From Terriglobus albidus (lineage in GTDB: Bacteria > Acidobacteriota > Terriglobia > Terriglobales > Acidobacteriaceae): 64,000 nucleotides of DNA. Numbering within the stretch: position 1 is the first letter of the stretch; the number at the start of each line of letters is the position of its first letter. A model generated the notes under the pieces. It saw only the letters and a list, made by a program, of their open reading frames with translations. It was not told the DNA's origin and did not search any database. The stretch covers positions 1,550,001 through 1,614,000 of the forward strand of contig NZ_CP042806.1 of NCBI RefSeq assembly GCF_008000815.1, read 5' to 3'. Positions 61,565-64,000 of the stretch are shown piece after piece. A program made the translations under genes and the position numbers.

Positions 61565-61866
61565 GCTCTGACTCCATGAGCCCCGACTCCATGAGCCCCG
61601 ACTCCATGACACCCGATTCGATTCCGCAGATGACACCGGGATACCGGCTGCATCCGACGCAGGACGTGGTACTGATCCCCGAGGGCGTGCTGGAGCTGAG
61701 CGGTCCGTCGCGCGACATTTTGCTGGAGGTGGATGGCAGACGTACCGTGCGTGAGATCGTCCATAATCTGGCGGCGAAATATGAAGGAGCCGATGAGAAC
61801 GAGATGCTCGACGATGTAGTAGCGCTGCTCGGCCGCCTGGCCGAACGCGGCGTGCTGCAGGGGTGA
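61561..61866 (+). CDS. pqqD: PqqA-binding chaperone PqqD
   Basis: Peptide chaperone presenting PqqA to PqqE; 101 aa from ATG 61561. The conserved part TPGYRLHPTQDVVLIPEGVL, RTVREIVHNLAAKY and MLDDVVALLGRLAERGVLQG is the RRE-type winged-helix fold. The first 20 residues are a low-complexity run of DSMSP units from three 15-bp repeats; each contains an in-frame ATG, so the true start could be 61561, 61576, 61591 or 61606. Overlap with pqqC favours the first. Confidence 0.93.
   Translation: MSSDSMSPDSMSPDSMTPDSIPQMTPGYRLHPTQDVVLIPEGVLELSGPSRDILLEVDGRRTVREIVHNLAAKYEGADENEMLDDVVALLGRLAERGVLQG
61570..61614. repeat. Three 15-bp repeats in the pqqD 5' end
   Basis: GACTCCATGAGCCCC twice, then GACTCCATGACACCC. 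In frame, each codes for DSM(S/T)P and adds an ATG. Confidence 0.9.
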
Positions 61867-61873
61867 TGATGTA

Positions 61874-62947
61874 ATGCCTGCAACGACACGGCCACAATCG
61901 CTTATCTGTGAGGTGACTCACCGGTGCCCGCTGCACTGTCTCTACTGCTCGAACCCGATTGAGATGCAGCAGGCAGCGGCGGAGCTTCCGGCCGAGGTGT
62001 GGCGGCGTGTCTTTCAGGAGGCAGCGGCACTGGGTATCCTGCATCTGCATCTGACGGGCGGGGAGCCGCTCGCGCGCAAGGATTTGGCTGAGCTGATCCA
62101 GGCAGGCCACGATGCGGGGCTCTACGTGAATATGGTGACCTCGGGTGTGGGGTTGACCGAGGAACGGCTCGCAGGGCTGGTGCAGGCCGGGCTGGAACAT
62201 CTGCAACTGAGCTTTCAGGACGCAGATGAGGCACGGGCCAACTACATCGCCGGAACGCGGGCTCACGCCTGGAAGCTGGGGCTGGTTCCGCTGATCAAGC
62301 AGCAGCGGCTTGCCTTCACGGTGAACCTGGTGGTGCACCGGCAGAACCTTGATCGGTTGGAAGAGATGATTGCTCTGGCAGAGTCGCTGGAGCCAAACCG
62401 CATCGAGATCGCACACGTGCAGTACTACGGCTGGGCGCTGAAGAACCGCAGTCTGCTGATGCCGACAGAGGAGCAGGTGCAGTACGCGCTGCCTGTGGTG
62501 GAAGCAGCGAAGACGCGTCTGCGGGGAAAGATCCATCTGGACGCTGTGCTGCCCGACTACTACGCCAATTTCCCCAAGGCATGTGTCGGCGGATGGGGAC
62601 GGCAGATGATCCTCATCGATCCCGCAGGGCGGGCGCTTCCATGCCACTCGGCGGGTATTCTGCCGGGGTTCGCATTCGACAACGTGCGGGAGAAAAGCCT
62701 GTCGTGGATCTGGGGGCAGTCGCCTGCGTTTGAGCGGTTTCGTGGTGACGCGTGGATGTCGGAGACCTGCCGAAGCTGCGAGCGGAAAGAACGCGACTTC
62801 GGCGGATGCCGGTGCCAGGCGTTTCTGTTGACGGGCGATATGGAAGCGATCGATCCGGTGTGTACGTATAGCCCGCAGCATGGGTTGATGGAAGAGCTGC
62901 GGAAGCCGGCGGGGGATGATCTACTGCCGATTTACCGGAATAGTTGA
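61874..62947 (+). CDS. pqqE: PqqA radical SAM cross-linking enzyme PqqE
   Basis: Forms the Glu-Tyr C-C bond in PqqA; 357 aa from ATG 61874. The radical SAM cluster is CPLHCLYC (Cys18, Cys22, Cys25), with LHLHLTGGEPLARKDL after it. The SPASM domain carries auxiliary-cluster Cys in ACVGGWGRQMILIDPAGRAL, PCHSAG, CRSCERKERDFGGCRCQAF and near the end. All expected Cys motifs are present. The TGA stop is created by the first unit of a GTTGAATA repeat. Confidence 0.96.
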   Translation: MPATTRPQSLICEVTHRCPLHCLYCSNPIEMQQAAAELPAEVWRRVFQEAAALGILHLHLTGGEPLARKDLAELIQAGHDAGLYVNMVTSGVGLTEERLAGLVQAGLEHLQLSFQDADEARANYIAGTRAHAWKLGLVPLIKQQRLAFTVNLVVHRQNLDRLEEMIALAESLEPNRIEIAHVQYYGWALKNRSLLMPTEEQVQYALPVVEAAKTRLRGKIHLDAVLPDYYANFPKACVGGWGRQMILIDPAGRALPCHSAGILPGFAFDNVREKSLSWIWGQSPAFERFRGDAWMSETCRSCERKERDFGGCRCQAFLLTGDMEAIDPVCTYSPQHGLMEELRKPAGDDLLPIYRNS

Positions 62948-63100
62948 ATAGTTGAATAGTTGAATAGTTGAATGGTGAGCAGTTCCGGGCGCCAATACAC
63001 TGGGTGCCCCACATACGCGTAGCTTATGTGGGCATTCGCGCTATGCGCGAACCGCTTTCTGGTTGTCATCCTGAGCGAAGCGAAGGACCTGCTTTACCCT
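62939..63100. repeat. GTTGAATA direct repeats, GGTGCCCCACAT hairpin and CATCCTGAGCGAAG repeat
   Basis: GTTGAATA is repeated with an 8-bp period (62943-62976). At 62999 CACTGGGTGCCCCACAT pairs with ATGTGGGC, and ATTCGCGCTATGCGCGAA follows. GTCATCCTGAGCGAAGCGAA then GGACCTGCTTT lies at 63065-63095, inverse to the end of the composite repeats near 42650 and 48800. No gene is seen between 62948 and 63152. Confidence 0.75.
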
Positions 63101-63152
63101 CCACAATCGCCTAACCAGCCCCGCAAACCACCATTCAACGGCTCAACCGCGC

Positions 63153-64000
63153 TTAAAAATAAAACTCGGCGATCCGTTGGACGACCAACTCCTGTTCGTC
63201 CATCCGCAGTCCGGGGAAGATGGGTAGAGCCAGAACCTCATGCGCCGCCTGTTCGGAGTGTGGGAACGTACCTGCCATATAGCCAAGATGGGAGAGTGAC
63301 GGCTGCAGGTGAATCGGCAGCGGGTAGTAGATCTCGGTGCCGATCTGATGGGCGGTGAGGTGTGTCCGCAGGTCGTTGCGGCGTGGGGCGCGAATGACGT
63401 ACTGGTGCCAGGCGGAGTGGGCGTTGGTCAGCATCTCCGGCAGCGTGATGGCGCCGATCAGACCGGCCTGCTGGAAGAGGTGCAGGTAGTTCTCCGCGAT
63501 TTGAGCGCGTTCTTCATTGCCGGCGGTGACGTACTTCAGCCGGACGTTCAGCACCGCTGCCTGGAAGCTGTCGAGGCGGGCGTTCCATCCGATCTCATCG
63601 TGGAAGTAGCGCTGGCGCATGCCGTGAGTGCGCAGGGCGCGTGCGTGGTCGGCGACGGTGTCGTCGTTCGTGGTGACCATGCCGGCATCGCCCATGGCGG
63701 CGAGGTTTTTGGTGGGGTAGAAGCTGAAGGCCGCGGAGGCGCCGAGCGACCCGGCCGGGATCTGCTTCCAGCGTGCTCCCCAGGCCTGGGCGGCGTCTTC
63801 GATGAGCAGCAGTTTGTGGCGGTCTGCGATCTGCTGGAAGTGGTCCCAGTCGACGGGCTGGCCGTAGAGGTGGACCGGGAGAATGGCTTTGGTGCGCGGG
63901 GTAATTACGGCTTCGGCAGCGGCGGGAGACAGGTTGAAGGTGACCGGGTCGATATCGGCGAAGACCGGGATAGCGCCCGCGCGCAGGATGGCCGAGGTAG
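63153..64000 (-). CDS. DegT/DnrJ/EryC1/StrS-family aminotransferase (5' end beyond window)
   Basis: PLP-dependent sugar aminotransferase or related enzyme; the frame enters at the right edge and ends at TAA 63153, covering at least 282 residues of about 370. GASAAFSFYPTKNLAAMGDA has the Schiff-base Lys and GDAGMVTTNDDTVADHARAL follows. YFHDEIGWNARLDSFQAAVL and TEIYYPLPIHLQPSLSHLGY are classical family segments. Relatives make amino sugars for O-antigen or glycan synthesis. No other glycan gene is visible, as the operon would lie to the right. Confidence 0.92.
   Translation of the reverse strand, partial: TSAILRAGAIPVFADIDPVTFNLSPAAAEAVITPRTKAILPVHLYGQPVDWDHFQQIADRHKLLLIEDAAQAWGARWKQIPAGSLGASAAFSFYPTKNLAAMGDAGMVTTNDDTVADHARALRTHGMRQRYFHDEIGWNARLDSFQAAVLNVRLKYVTAGNEERAQIAENYLHLFQQAGLIGAITLPEMLTNAHSAWHQYVIRAPRRNDLRTHLTAHQIGTEIYYPLPIHLQPSLSHLGYMAGTFPHSEQAAHEVLALPIFPGLRMDEQELVVQRIAEFYF

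Overview
The window reads as chromosomal DNA of an acidobacterium of the Terriglobia type (Granulicella, Terriglobus or Edaphobacter relatives). The reasons are two tandem von Willebrand-like proteins of the Acidobacteria VWFA-related kind, a nadA leader that looks like the NAD+-I riboswitch, a carboxypeptidase-regulatory-domain outer-membrane protein, many GTG/TTG starts and abundant short dispersed intergenic repeats. This is inference from content; no 16S or other marker is present. I see no rRNA, tRNA, CRISPR array, prophage or complete insertion sequence.

Layout. 1-5.4 kb: a metal-type RND efflux operon on the minus strand (outer-membrane factor, adaptor, pump; the pump runs off the left edge). 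5.7-8.2 kb: an NtrB/NtrC-like two-component pair. 8.4-13.6 kb: a DUF2383 protein, ftsK and RNase J. 13.7-24.4 kb: five lysine/diaminopimelate genes, dapD, dapA and the operon asd-lysC-dapB, mixed with an esterase, a lone receiver protein, a TMEM175-like channel, an M29 aminopeptidase and a TonB-dependent receptor. 24.5-32.1 kb: a DinB-like protein, a methyltransferase, a diguanylate cyclase with a 35-copy heptanucleotide array just upstream, an EVE protein and a chain encoding DUF1015, amidase, GerMN and MurI proteins. 32.4-37.2 kb: two VWA proteins, a Cys/Met-metabolism PLP enzyme and an outer-membrane protein. 37.5-42.4 kb: an OmpR-type two-component system, an OmpH-like chaperone and a sigma/anti-sigma pair. 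42.7-48.4 kb: PASTA protein, CDF transporter, ubiE, aroB and divergent nadB. 48.8-52 kb: TerC, an M28 peptidase, tatC and a tatA/B gene. 52-54.1 kb: NAD+-I-like riboswitch, nadA and two small genes. 54.2-56 kb: a PerR/Fur-like regulator with ahpC and ahpD, a peroxide-defence module. 56.1-59.6 kb: a second M28 peptidase, a beta-propeller lipoprotein and an SH3 lipoprotein. 59.85-62.95 kb: a compact pqqABCDE operon for the redox cofactor PQQ. The window ends inside a DegT/DnrJ-type aminotransferase.

The least expected signal is a family of five MITE-like elements of about 115 bp, with TA-flanked terminal inverted repeats and a central GTTTTC/GAAAAC hairpin, in two subfamilies. Every copy lies at or near a gene boundary. 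Two copies provide the stop codon of the preceding gene (dapD and the DUF1015 gene), two are translated in frame ahead of a signal peptide (efflux adaptor and amidase), and one provides the apparent Shine-Dalgarno sequence of a response regulator. Other dispersed families are TTGAAT-type short direct repeats that often begin at stop codons, a GGTGCCCCAT hairpin family, and composite repeats with CATCCTGAGCGAAGCGAAGG or GTCATTTCGCAG cores.
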